Source: Tenggerimyces flavus
GTDB lineage: Bacteria; Actinomycetota; Actinomycetes; Propionibacteriales; Actinopolymorphaceae
Length of the DNA stretch: 64,000 nt
NCBI RefSeq assembly: GCF_016907715.1
Contig: NZ_JAFBCM010000001.1
Coordinates: forward strand, 4,898,001-4,962,000
Reading direction: 5' to 3'
The first letter of the stretch is position 1; each line of letters starts with the position of its first letter. The notes under the pieces were generated by a model that saw only the letters and a list, made by a program, of their open reading frames with translations, searched no databases and was not told the origin of the DNA. Below are positions 56,075 through 64,000 of the stretch, in pieces. The position numbers and the translations under genes were made by a program.

Positions 56075-57213
56075 GCGACCCGATACCTCTCCACGACGTC
56101 CTCGTCGACCTCCACACCGAGGCCGGGACCCGACGGCACCAGCACGTGCCCCTCCTCCATCGTCAGCCCCGTCACGAGCGAGGAAGCGACCGACGCCGAC
56201 GACACGTTGTACTCGACGAAGACCTCACCGGGCAGCCACGCGTTGACCTGCAGCGCGGCCGCGGTCAGCAGGTGCGAGGTCCACGCGTGCGGCACGACGC
56301 GTACGCCATGGTCCAACGCCAGGGGCACGATCCGCTGCAGAGCGGTGAACCCGCCGCACCGGGACAGGTCCGGTTGAACGACCGACACCCCGCCGTCACG
56401 CAGCAGCTCGGCGAACTCCGACACGCCACCGAGCTGCTCGCCCGTCGCGATCCGCACCGGCGCGTCCCGCCCCAGCTTGGCGAGGTCGCCCGGACGGTCC
56501 GCCGGCAGTGGTTCCTCCACCCAGGTGAGGTCGAGCTCCTCCAACGAGGCAACGAACCTCGTCACCTGCCCGAGGTCGCCCTCGATGTAGCCATCGACCA
56601 TCAGCCGGACGTCCGGCCCGACCTCCGCGCGGGCGGCCCCGATCCGTTCCCGATCCCGCCGGGGGTCGCGGCCGTACGGACCCCAGCCGAACTTGATCGC
56701 CCGGAACCCGCGGTCGACGTACCCGCGCGCGGCCTCGCGCATCTCTTCCGGTGTCTCGCCGAACAGCGTGCTCGCGTACGCCAGCACCCGGTCGCGCCGC
56801 TTCCCGCCGAGCAGGTCGTGCACGGGCCGTCCCGCCAGACGGCCCGCGATGTCCCACACGGCAAGGTCGATCCCGCTCATGGCGTGCAGCGCCGGGCCGC
56901 GCCGGCCGTGATACCAGCTGTGCTGGTACATCCGGTCCCACAACGCGGCCCGGTCCCACACGCTCTGCCCGACCACCGCGTCGCGCAGGCCGGCGCAGAA
57001 CGCGGGAATGTGCGGCCGGGCTTCGACGATCGCCTTCACTACCCACGGATGCGAGTCGACGTCGGCGTACGCGACGATCCCGGCGTCGGTGCTGACCCGG
57101 ATCAGGCAGCTGTGCCGCGGTCCGGACCACTCACCGTCCGGCAGCCTCGTGCCGTACTCCGCACCGCTGTCGAGGATCAGCACCTCGACGTCGGTGATCA
57201 CCGCATCCGTCAT
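56071..57213 (-). CDS. enolase-superfamily (mandelate racemase / muconate-lactonising) enzyme
   Basis: A 380-residue enzyme of the MR/MLE group, typically a sugar-acid dehydratase. Metal ligands are D207 (LMVDGYI), E233 (WVEEPL) and E259 (ATGEQ). The His-Asp general-base dyad is H309 (VVPHAW) with D282 (QPDLSRCGG), as in the mandelate racemase subgroup; K174 (AIKFGWG) is opposite. Substrate unknown; the operon suggests a hexosamine-derived sugar acid. Confidence 0.88.
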   Translation of the reverse strand: MTDAVITDVEVLILDSGAEYGTRLPDGEWSGPRHSCLIRVSTDAGIVAYADVDSHPWVVKAIVEARPHIPAFCAGLRDAVVGQSVWDRAALWDRMYQHSWYHGRRGPALHAMSGIDLAVWDIAGRLAGRPVHDLLGGKRRDRVLAYASTLFGETPEEMREAARGYVDRGFRAIKFGWGPYGRDPRRDRERIGAARAEVGPDVRLMVDGYIEGDLGQVTRFVASLEELDLTWVEEPLPADRPGDLAKLGRDAPVRIATGEQLGGVSEFAELLRDGGVSVVQPDLSRCGGFTALQRIVPLALDHGVRVVPHAWTSHLLTAAALQVNAWLPGEVFVEYNVSSASVASSLVTGLTMEEGHVLVPSGPGLGVEVDEDVVERYRVA

Positions 57214-57221
57214 GCTTCACC

Positions 57222-59939
57222 TTAACCGTGAGAGAAGACCACATCGGTGTAGTAGTTCCGGTTGTTGAACGTCGAGGTCGGGAAGTTCCCTTGCCCGACT
57301 GCGAAAACTCCTCCGTTCGCGGGTGCACGCAAGGAGCCGTTGACGCGCTCGGTGGCCAGTCCCTGCTCGGTGGCGGACCAGGCGCCGGTGGGGGAGCTGT
57401 AGGAGACGGTGATGGTCTGGCCCGCGACGATCTGGACCGGGTTCGCGAACCGCACCTCCTGCCAGCCGGACGCGGACTCGTTGGTGAACGTCGCCGACGC
57501 CAGGCGCTGACCCATGCCGTTCCACACCGAGCCGACGTGGGTCCCGGTGTTGTGCGTGCCCTTGAAGAACCGGACGCCGAGAACGCGCCCGTTGATGGAG
57601 GAGGAGAACTTCACGCCGATCTCCAACGACTGCGGGTCGGTGGCGCCGAGCGCGGGCGCGTCGCTTCGGTTCCACAGTCCGTACGTGTCCGGCATGAACA
57701 CGACGTCCGCCCAGTAGTTCGTGTTCTCGAACGACTCGTTGGGGAACAGGTTCAGCCCGTACTTGAAGACACCGTTGCCGCCGTCGGCGCCGGTCTGCAA
57801 CCCGTGTAACACTCCGTTGTCGATGCTCCCGGCGAACCCAGGCCGGTTGTAGCCGTAGATGCCGAGCCGCGTATTGTACGAGGCCACGTAAGTCGTGTCG
57901 GCCAGGATCCTTACCGGGCTGGCGAATCTGACCTCCTGCCAACCGCTCACCGACTCGTTCGTGAACGTGGCCCGCCCGAGGTTCGCCCCGGCGCGCGACC
58001 AGAGGTTGCCGAGGTGCAGACCCAGATCGCCGGCGGACTTGTAGAACTTGACGCCGAGCACCTGTCCGGGCACGTCAGTACGGAACTTCACGCCGAGCTC
58101 GAGCGGCCTGCCCTCCATGACGTACTCGTTGTGCGGCCCGTCCTCGTCGTTCCAGATCGACCGCGGGTAGGAATTGTTCGGCCGCCTTGCTGTGCGGAAG
58201 GACCACAGCGCCGGTGGGCTGATCACGTTGCCTGCCGCGTCTCGCGCGCCGAGGTTCAGCTGAACGTCGACGTTGTACGGCCAGGGGTTCGTCGGCGTGA
58301 ACGTCGCGAGCTTCGTCGCGGGGTCGTACGCGGCCGTGCCGGGATAGCTCGTACCTTCTGGGCTTCCGTTCGTGAGCAGCAGAGAGCTGGCCACGATCGG
58401 ATCCTGGAACTGGACCGTGACGACGCGGCGCGGCCACACGCTCCGTGCCTGGTTGACGGGGGCGACCTGCCGCCGGAGCACGGGGAATCCGGGTGCCCGG
58501 CCCAGCGCCGAGCTCAGCGCGGCGAACCCGGCGGCGTGCGTGGGGAACGGCTTGCGTGATCCCCACAGGAGTTGGGCGAACGAGCGGAACGCCGGCGCGA
58601 GCCGGTCCGACTGCAGGGCCTCGAACTCGGTGTCCAACGTCCACAGGTGGATCTTGGCGCCGAGCAGGCCGGGGCTGTCGTCGGAGACGGACTGGCCGCC
58701 CTGGAACAGTCCCACGCGCCAGTTGTCGTAGATGTTGGCGGCGCCTGGGTAGCGGCTGCCCGGGTCGTAGTAGAGGAAGTCCTGGTTGGAGTTGTGGAGT
58801 TTGTAGCCCTCGTTGAGCAAGCGCTGCGGGGTCTTCCGGTTGTCCCACTGGGTCCAGTGCTCGATGACGACGTTCTTGTCCACGGCGACGGTCGCGTTGT
58901 CGAAGATGCCGTCATTCCAGATGCGCATGGTCTTACCGGCGGCGCGGACGGTCTGGTTGAGGTCGTTGACGAAGCCGTAGTGCACGTCCGGCGCCACGGC
59001 GTTCGCGCCGAAGCGTTGCCTGGCGTACGCGAGCAGCTGGGGGTAGTTGTCGTAGCTCGAGCCGAGCAGGTACTCGTCGGAGCCCAGGTGCCAATGCGGG
59101 CTTGACGGGAAGTCGCCGAGGAGCGAGGACGTGAGCTGCCGTGCCCAGTCGTACGCGGCGGGCTTGCTGAGGTCGAGGCTGCCGGTGCGTCCTGACAGCT
59201 GGAGGTCGGGACGTTCGGCGAGCGGAAGGTACATGTGGTCGGGCATGTTGTGCTGCGGGATCACCTGCACGTTGTAGCGTGCGGCGAGGTCGCGGATCGC
59301 CCTGATGTCGGCGGCGTTGTCCAGGCCGTACCCGACGTAGATCCACAGCAGGTTCAGCTTGAGGTACGACAGCTCGCGGATCGTTCCTTCCCACCACTGC
59401 ATGGTGAACTTCTTCGCCGAGTTGGCGACGAGGAAGCCGCGTTCGGGATACTTCGGCCAGTCGCGCGCGAGGCCGGCGTTGACCGTACGGGTCTGCCGCA
59501 GCCATTGCACGATCGTGCGCGTGCCGTTGAACACGCCGCGCTTGGCTCCACGAACGCGCAGCGAGGCGGCGACGGTGAGCTCGTAGCCCTCGTCACTCGG
59601 CCCCGGCGTGGGCGCGGTCAGCGTGAGCAGGATGTCGCCGGGCTGTGGTGCCGGGGTCGCCTGCGTGACGACCTGCGGTGTGATGCCGGTGACGCGCCTG
59701 AGGTCGTCGGCGAGGACGTCGGCGGCGTTCCTCAGCTCGCTCGCCTGTCCGCTGGCGAGCAGGATGCGCGCGCCGGCGGCGAACGTGTACTGGCCGGCCG
59801 CCTCGGTCCACTCCTGCAGTGCCGGGATCGTCGCCGGCGGCCCGCCGGCCGCCCGCGCGACTCCCTGGTTCATCAGTACGGTGCCGGCGGCGACGCCGCC
59901 AGCGAGTGAGAACAGCCTCCTGCGTGGAAAGATCGTCAT
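57222..59939 (-). CDS. secreted GH20 beta-N-acetylhexosaminidase with two DUF4082 domains
   Basis: A 905-residue exported protein. A twin-arginine-like leader (TIFPRRRLFSLAGGVAAGTVLM) is followed by a GH20b-like domain and the GH20 barrel with WHLGSDEYL, the catalytic Asp-Glu pair near residues 288-289. Next come an Ig-like segment and two DUF4082 domains, each with GVKFYKS/GVRFFKG, the ATFTNES-SGWQEVRFA block and a NYWADVVF or NYYTDVVFSHG end. The ATG at 59939 is preferred to 59954. First gene of the leftward operon; 8 nt separate it from the enolase-family gene. Confidence 0.9.
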   Translation of the reverse strand: MTIFPRRRLFSLAGGVAAGTVLMNQGVARAAGGPPATIPALQEWTEAAGQYTFAAGARILLASGQASELRNAADVLADDLRRVTGITPQVVTQATPAPQPGDILLTLTAPTPGPSDEGYELTVAASLRVRGAKRGVFNGTRTIVQWLRQTRTVNAGLARDWPKYPERGFLVANSAKKFTMQWWEGTIRELSYLKLNLLWIYVGYGLDNAADIRAIRDLAARYNVQVIPQHNMPDHMYLPLAERPDLQLSGRTGSLDLSKPAAYDWARQLTSSLLGDFPSSPHWHLGSDEYLLGSSYDNYPQLLAYARQRFGANAVAPDVHYGFVNDLNQTVRAAGKTMRIWNDGIFDNATVAVDKNVVIEHWTQWDNRKTPQRLLNEGYKLHNSNQDFLYYDPGSRYPGAANIYDNWRVGLFQGGQSVSDDSPGLLGAKIHLWTLDTEFEALQSDRLAPAFRSFAQLLWGSRKPFPTHAAGFAALSSALGRAPGFPVLRRQVAPVNQARSVWPRRVVTVQFQDPIVASSLLLTNGSPEGTSYPGTAAYDPATKLATFTPTNPWPYNVDVQLNLGARDAAGNVISPPALWSFRTARRPNNSYPRSIWNDEDGPHNEYVMEGRPLELGVKFRTDVPGQVLGVKFYKSAGDLGLHLGNLWSRAGANLGRATFTNESVSGWQEVRFASPVRILADTTYVASYNTRLGIYGYNRPGFAGSIDNGVLHGLQTGADGGNGVFKYGLNLFPNESFENTNYWADVVFMPDTYGLWNRSDAPALGATDPQSLEIGVKFSSSINGRVLGVRFFKGTHNTGTHVGSVWNGMGQRLASATFTNESASGWQEVRFANPVQIVAGQTITVSYSSPTGAWSATEQGLATERVNGSLRAPANGGVFAVGQGNFPTSTFNNRNYYTDVVFSHG

Positions 59940-60090
59940 AGCCACCCACCCCATGAGTTATGTACGGCATTTCGAAGATCTATCTCTTATTGCGATCATA
60001 GGATGAGCAGTCAATTCGAAGCAACGGCACGTTGGTGCCAACTCTTAAGCAGTAGTGCGCAGTTTCGGGCAGTTTGCCGCGCGATCGGTC

Positions 60091-60143
60091 TGGGTCGGGG
60101 GCACCCTTGTCCCATAGGTTCGGACCAGGGTGCCCCCGACCCA
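60091..60143. repeat. hairpin repeat copy 2 (conserved ATAGGTTCG loop)
   Basis: Perfect 17-bp arms TGGGTCGGGGGCACCCT / AGGGTGCCCCCGACCCA with inner GTCC/GGAC around CATAGGTTC. It matches the 10633 element in 51 of 53 bases. It marks the point where hydrolase-like sequence stops. The rest of the 59940-60090 gap shows nothing I can name. Confidence 0.85.
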
Positions 60144-60479
60144 AGCGCAGACCTCGCTGCTGGCGTACGCGTCGGAGTCGTATGAGGGACGGCTCGACGC
60201 GCTGAGGCCGGGCTCACCCGATGAGGTCGATCGATTAGACGCGGAACACCGCGGCGAACGTCGGAATCTCTCGCGGATCCATCGCGCCGAGTTGCCGCCC
60301 GAGCCGTGCAGCACGACGACCGGCGGCGCGTCGACGGGACCGCTCGCGACCACGAACGTGTCGCCCTGCATGGTCGGCTGCACAAGGGTCTCGTGCGGCA
60401 CCGGCCAGAGCTCGAGCAGCTCGCGGTAGCGCTGCTCGAGGATCGCGGCTCCAGCAGGCGACTTGTAGATGCTGTTCAC
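60144..60479 (-). pseudogene. alpha/beta hydrolase remnant, frameshifted and truncated
   Basis: From GTG 60479 the frame reads NSIYKSPAGAAILEQRYREL and on to PPVVVLHGSGGNSARWIRE, a normal alpha/beta hydrolase start with oxyanion strand. An extra AG near 60269 shifts the frame (the continuation IPTFAAVFRV is in another frame), a TAA lies at 60235-60237, and an extra base near 60218 restores the original frame for GEPGLSASSRPSYDSDAYAS. The similarity ends at the hairpin repeat, so the nucleophile and histidine regions are missing. Confidence 0.8.
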
Positions 60480-60510
60480 AAGCTCGTCGGTAGACCACGA
60501 GACGTCCGGT

Positions 60511-61176
60511 TCAGACTGGTTGTGCCCGATCGCGCACGACCACCGGCAGCGCGAGGTCGTCGTTGTCCACGACCACCGTCGCGTGCTGGTCGGGGGAGGC
60601 CTCGGCGAGATAGAGGCGCTGGCCCTCGAGGTACCGCTGGTTCGCCGCATCGGCGGGGTCGGGCGGACTGCCGTCGCGGCCGGCCATCCGGCCGAACGAC
60701 GTACCGAAACCCACTCGGAGGAAGACCGAGAAATCCCAACAGGCACGCAGTTCTGGGCGATGCAGGAAGATCCCGTCGATGACGAGCACCGCGGACTCCG
60801 GCGCGGTCTCGGCCGGCACGGAAACCGTCGAGTCCGTACGCCAGTCGAAGACCTGCGTCCGGTACGTGCGGTCGCCGCCCGGACCGAGCGGATCGAGCAG
60901 CACCGAGCGCAGCTGGTCGTAGTCGTAGGAGTCGCGGTAGTAGCCCTCCGGCGACGTACGTCCGCGCACCCATCGATCGGCGCGCGGCCGATGGAAGCCG
61001 TCGACGCTCGACCGGATCACCGTTCGTCCCGCAGCCTCCAGGGCCGCGCCGAGCTCGTCGCCGAAGCAGGTCTTGCCCGCACCGTCGACCCCGTCGACCG
61101 CGACCCGGACGGGATGCGGCTGGACGAGACCGGCGATGCGAGCAGCGAGGTCCGCGAGGAGAAGTGAACGAGTCAG
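60511..61176 (-). CDS. uridine kinase-like P-loop kinase, no standard start codon
   Basis: About 221 residues of a uridine kinase/phosphoribulokinase-type protein. The P-loop is VAVDGVDGAGKT, followed by SVDGFHRPR, SPEGYYRDSYDYDQLRSVLLDPLGPGG, AVLVIDGIFLHRPEL and VVVDNDDLALP. The frame is open back to the end of the upstream gene, yet the only ATG/GTG/TTG in frame is GTG 61020, which would cut off the P-loop. CTG 61176, one base after the upstream stop, would restore the usual N-terminus (TRSLLLADLAARIAGL). Either CTG is used or the start is lost. Confidence 0.75.
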   Translation of the reverse strand: MTRSLLLADLAARIAGLVQPHPVRVAVDGVDGAGKTCFGDELGAALEAAGRTVIRSSVDGFHRPRADRWVRGRTSPEGYYRDSYDYDQLRSVLLDPLGPGGDRTYRTQVFDWRTDSTVSVPAETAPESAVLVIDGIFLHRPELRACWDFSVFLRVGFGTSFGRMAGRDGSPPDPADAANQRYLEGQRLYLAEASPDQHATVVVDNDDLALPVVVRDRAQPV

Positions 61177-61177
61177 G

Positions 61178-61561
61178 TCAGTCGTCCTTGTTCGAGCCGT
61201 CTGGCAACAGCACGCTCAGCAGGAAGCTCACGACGCCGACGACGATCGCGCCCCAAAAGGCGGGCCACCAGCCGTCGACCGTGAACGGCAGCTCGAGCTC
61301 GCCGGCGATCCAGCCGAGCAGCAGGAACAGCAGCGCGTTGACGACCAGCGAGATCAGGCCGAGCGTCAGAACGTAGAACGCGCAGCCGACGGTTTTGATC
61401 AGGGGCTTCAGGATCGCGTTGATCAGACCGAAGATGATCGCGATGACGACCAGCGTAAGGATCCGGTTGCCGGTGGACGAGCCACCGAGGTCGACGCCGG
61501 GCAGCAGCGTTGCCGCCCAGAGCGCGACCGCGTTGATCACGACGCGGATGAGAATGCTCAC
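61178..61561 (-). CDS. phage-holin-family four-TM membrane protein
   Basis: A 127-residue protein of the mycobacterial four-TMS holin superfamily (DUF360-like). The GTG at 61561 gives SILIRVVINAVALWAATLLPGV; then ILTLVVIAIIFGLINAILKPLI, YVLTLGLISLVVNALLFLLLGWIAG and FWGAIVVGVVSFLLSVLLPDG. The LxKPLIK and NALLF motifs are typical. Despite the name it is a common chromosomal gene, not a sign of a prophage. It precedes the kinase on the same strand. Confidence 0.85.
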   Translation of the reverse strand: MSILIRVVINAVALWAATLLPGVDLGGSSTGNRILTLVVIAIIFGLINAILKPLIKTVGCAFYVLTLGLISLVVNALLFLLLGWIAGELELPFTVDGWWPAFWGAIVVGVVSFLLSVLLPDGSNKDD

Positions 61562-61708
61562 GTACCTGATCTTGGCATGTTCCGGCCCCGAGACGCTTCC
61601 GGGCCATCCCTGGTGTTTGCGACTGTCCGCTGTGCGGCACACAGGACGAGTGACCGCCCTGGACAACCATGTGCCCCGCCGAGCGCAACGGGGGCCTCAG
61701 CGTCGAGA

Positions 61709-62668
61709 ATGTCGATCATGACCGTCGACGTCGTCGCGATGCTCGCTTCGATGCTGCGCATCCGCGCGTTCGAGGACCGCATCTTCGACCTGGTCAACGA
61801 CGGTCGGATCCACGGTCCGGTGCATCTCGGGCAGGGCCAGGAGGCTGTCTCCGTCGGGGTCTGCGGGGCGCTCCGCGAGGGCGACACGATGACCTCTTCG
61901 CACCGCGGACACGCCGCCGTCCTGGCGATGGGCGCGCCGGTGGACCGTACGTTCGGCGAGCTGCTCGGTCGCGCGCAGGGACTGTGCGGCGGCAAGGGCG
62001 GCTCGGCGCACCTCGCCGACGTGAGCGTCGGGGCGTACGGGTCGATCGCCACCGTCGGCGGCCAGCTGCCGATCGCGTGCGGGCAGGCCCTCGCCAGCCA
62101 GTACCTGCGCACCGACACGGTCGCGGTGACGTTCTGCGGCGACGGCGCGACGAACACCGGCACGTTCCACGAGAGCCTGAACCTCGCCGCGACCTGGCGA
62201 CTGCCCGTCGTGTTCGTCGTCGAGAACAACCACTACGGCGGCTACAGCCCGCTCACCTCGACCACGCCGATCGAGCGGCTCGCCGACCGGGCGGTGTCGT
62301 ACGGCATCCCCTCGGTCTGGGTCGACGGCAACGACGTCCTGTCCGTCCGCGACGTCGCCGACGAGGCCGTCGAACGAGCCCGCGGCGGCGCCGGCCCGAT
62401 GCTGATCGAGGCCGACACGTTCTTGCAGCGTGGGCATCTCGGCATCGAGGCGACCGACGTCCGGCCGGAGGGCGAGCTCGAGTTCTGGATGGCGCGTGAC
62501 CCGATCAACCGGCTGGCGCGTACGGTCGTCGGCGCCGGCCGCGCCAGTGTGGACCAACTCGCGAAGATTCGCGACCAGATGGTCGCCGAGGTCGACGCCG
62601 CATTGACGACTGCTTTGTCATGGCCCGAACCAGACGCAGAGGAGCGATTCGACAACGTATGGGCGTGA
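61709..62668 (+). CDS. thiamine-diphosphate 2-oxoacid dehydrogenase E1 alpha subunit
   Basis: A 319-residue E1 alpha of the pyruvate/acetoin/branched-chain type. The start region has MLRIRAFEDRIFDLVNDGRIHGPVHLGQGQEAV, then SSHRGHAAVLAMG, GKGGSAHL, and the ThDP motif GDGATNTGTFHESLNLAATWRLPVVFVVENN (GDG at 144, NN at 173). ATG 61709 or 61718 is possible. It overlaps the beta-subunit gene. No E2 or E3 gene is seen before the window ends. Confidence 0.92.
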   Translation: MSIMTVDVVAMLASMLRIRAFEDRIFDLVNDGRIHGPVHLGQGQEAVSVGVCGALREGDTMTSSHRGHAAVLAMGAPVDRTFGELLGRAQGLCGGKGGSAHLADVSVGAYGSIATVGGQLPIACGQALASQYLRTDTVAVTFCGDGATNTGTFHESLNLAATWRLPVVFVVENNHYGGYSPLTSTTPIERLADRAVSYGIPSVWVDGNDVLSVRDVADEAVERARGGAGPMLIEADTFLQRGHLGIEATDVRPEGELEFWMARDPINRLARTVVGAGRASVDQLAKIRDQMVAEVDAALTTALSWPEPDAEERFDNVWA

Positions 62669-63633
62669 CTGGAGCCGAGGCCGTCGCCCGGGCACTCGCC
62701 GACGAGCTCGCCGCCGACCCCACTGTGATGGTGTTCGGCGCCGACGTCGCGGCGGCAGGAGGCCGGGCTGGCACGACCGCTGGGCTGTTGGAGACGTTCG
62801 GGCCGGAACGGATCCGCGACACCTCGCTCTCGCCGAGCGTGGTCGTCGGTGCCGCTCTCGGCGCGGCGACGCTGGGGGTGCGACCGGTCGTCGACCTCAC
62901 GACGGCGGGTCTCGTTGGTCTGGGTTTCGACCAGATCGTCAACCAGCTGGGCAAATACCGGTATCAGACAGGGGGGCAGGTCTCGGTTCCCGTGACCCTC
63001 CGGATGACGACGGGGTCGGGGACCGGGGCCGGGCCGCAGCAGGCGCAGGCCGCGGAGAACTGGTTCCTGAACGTTCCCGGCCTGCGCATCGCCGTGCCCG
63101 GGACGGTCGCGGATCTCTACGGGCTGCTCCGCTCGGCGATTCGCGACGACAACCCGGTGCTCGTGTTCGAGCACCAGTCGCTGTACGAGCTCGCGGGCGA
63201 CCTCGATTCTGATGCGGCTGTCGTACCGCTGGGCGTTGCCGACGTCGCACGCCGCGGGTCGGACGTGACGATCGTCGCTTCGCAGGTCCTGCGGCACCGG
63301 TGCCTGGAGGCCGCGGACGTGCTGGCGGACGAGGACATCGAGGCGACCGTGATCGACCCGCGCACGCTGGTGCCGTTCGACGACCTCGCGGTGGCGCGCA
63401 GTCTGGAGTCGACGTCGCGGCTGGCCGTCGTTCAGGAGGCGCCGCCGAATGGGAGCTGGGGGAGCGCGCTGGTGGCGCGGATGCTGCAGTCCCACTTCTT
63501 CCTGTTCGACGCGCCGCCGTTGCTGATCGCGGCGGACGAGACGCCGGTGCCGGCAGCGCGTTCGTTGGAGTCGGCTTGGCTGCCGAGCGTCGAGCGGATC
63601 GTTGCGGAAGTCCGTTCCCAGGTGGAGAGCTGA
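62659..63633 (+). CDS. 2-oxoacid dehydrogenase E1 beta subunit
   Basis: The partner beta subunit, about 324 residues. Typical features: VMVFGADVAAAGG, FGPERIRDTSLSPSVVVGAALGAA, the glycine-rich QAAENWFLNVPGLRIAVPGTVADLYGLL, NPVLVFEHQSLY, DVTIVASQVLRHR and DPRTLVPFD. The first Glu-rich consensus usually reads D-T-P-I-S/E; here DTSLSP. Start at ATG 62659 (10-nt overlap) or GTG 62665 (GTGA overlap, the local habit). Confidence 0.91.
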   Translation: MGVTGAEAVARALADELAADPTVMVFGADVAAAGGRAGTTAGLLETFGPERIRDTSLSPSVVVGAALGAATLGVRPVVDLTTAGLVGLGFDQIVNQLGKYRYQTGGQVSVPVTLRMTTGSGTGAGPQQAQAAENWFLNVPGLRIAVPGTVADLYGLLRSAIRDDNPVLVFEHQSLYELAGDLDSDAAVVPLGVADVARRGSDVTIVASQVLRHRCLEAADVLADEDIEATVIDPRTLVPFDDLAVARSLESTSRLAVVQEAPPNGSWGSALVARMLQSHFFLFDAPPLLIAADETPVPAARSLESAWLPSVERIVAEVRSQVES

Positions 63634-63639
63634 GGTCTT

Positions 63640-64000
63640 GTGGACGACGCCGAGCTCGAAGCGCGGGTGAAGAACTCCCGCTATCCGCGGTCGTCCACGT
63701 ACCCGGCCCGCTGGGTGGTCGAGAACGCGATGGGCCCGAACCCGCTGTGGCAGGCCGAGGCGTTGAACGCCGTGCTGCCGCTCTCGGCGGGGATGCGGGT
63801 CCTCGACCTCGGGTGCGGGACTGCTCTGTCGTCGATCTTCCTGGCGAAGGAGTTCGGCGTCGAGGTCTGGGCGACCGACCTGTGGATCAAGCCCGACGAG
63901 AACCTGCGCCGGATCGACGACGCCGGACTGCGGGGCCAGGTCCACCCGATCTTCGCCGAGGCCCACGCGCTGCCGTTCGCGGAGGGCTTCTTCGACGCGA
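63640..64000 (+). CDS. SAM-dependent methyltransferase, 3'-truncated
   Basis: The first 120 residues of a class I methyltransferase; the frame runs off the window. Motif I is VLDLGCGTALSSIFLAKEF near residue 54, followed by VWATDLW (motif II acid) and HALPFAEGFFDA (motif IV region). The start YPRSSTYPARWVVENAMGPNPLWQAE resembles actinobacterial small-molecule methyltransferases. GTG 63640 lies 6 nt after the E1 beta stop, so it is probably cotranscribed. Confidence 0.82.
   Translation, partial: MDDAELEARVKNSRYPRSSTYPARWVVENAMGPNPLWQAEALNAVLPLSAGMRVLDLGCGTALSSIFLAKEFGVEVWATDLWIKPDENLRRIDDAGLRGQVHPIFAEAHALPFAEGFFDA

Noticed and set aside
61178-61561. Prophage sign from the holin-family gene
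   Set aside because: This four-TM family is a normal chromosomal gene in actinobacteria, and no other phage gene is nearby.

Overview
This 64 kb window is chromosomal DNA from a high-GC actinobacterium. The evidence is GC-rich third codon positions, many GTG starts, 1-4 nt gene overlaps, actinobacterial IHF (mihF), an actinobacterial SOS box, an ATPase-dead PriA and the pyr/mihF/gmk/rpoZ/coaBC/metK/priA/fmt/rsmB gene order. The mix of long transporter, glycosidase and regulator genes suggests a soil Propionibacteriales-type organism (Kribbella, Actinopolymorpha or Nocardioides relatives). That placement is an inference.

Layout. (1) 1-9750: a complete pyrimidine operon, pyrR (5'-truncated)-pyrB-pyrC-carA-carB-pyrK-pyrD-pyrF, with every junction overlapping. 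(2) 9751-18262: accessory genes holding a tandem Nudix protein, an ECF41-like sigma factor, two paralogous small secreted proteins, a GH39-like glycosidase, an SGNH esterase, CysQ and a lipoprotein. (3) 18263-20787: housekeeping block mihF-gmk-rpoZ-coaBC. (4) 20798-38905: a second accessory stretch with two MFS transporters, a MazEF-type toxin-antitoxin pair, a fatty acid desaturase, a four-gene oligopeptide ABC importer, a DrrAB-like ABC exporter divergent from a WYL regulator, a serine beta-lactamase-like hydrolase, an intein-containing SOS-controlled radical SAM protein, and an alpha/beta hydrolase. (5) 39000-45914: metK, priA, a HAD hydrolase, then def-fmt-rsmB. (6) 45941-53673: membrane and lipoprotein genes, a very structured non-coding stretch, a 1007-aa LuxR/LAL regulator, a tandem-MarR regulator with a candidate operator, and an unknown gene behind a second SOS-like box. 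(7) 53670-59939: a BNR-repeat protein facing a four-gene operon (GH20 hexosaminidase, enolase-superfamily enzyme, SDR, PIG-L deacetylase) that looks like amino-sugar catabolism. (8) 60091-64000: a hairpin repeat at a broken hydrolase gene, a uridine kinase-like gene without a standard start codon, a holin-family membrane protein, a 2-oxoacid dehydrogenase E1 alpha/beta pair and a partial methyltransferase.

The most interesting signals are: two LexA-type boxes built into promoters, one of them in front of an unrecognised protein; a mini-intein placed exactly at the third cluster cysteine of a radical SAM enzyme; a family of hairpins with a conserved loop core; AT-rich palindromes just downstream of genes; a 103-nt long-stem element; a fused tandem MarR regulator with an 18-bp palindrome; and the GH20/PIG-L/SDR/dehydratase operon. 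No tRNA, rRNA, CRISPR array, insertion sequence or prophage was recognised.
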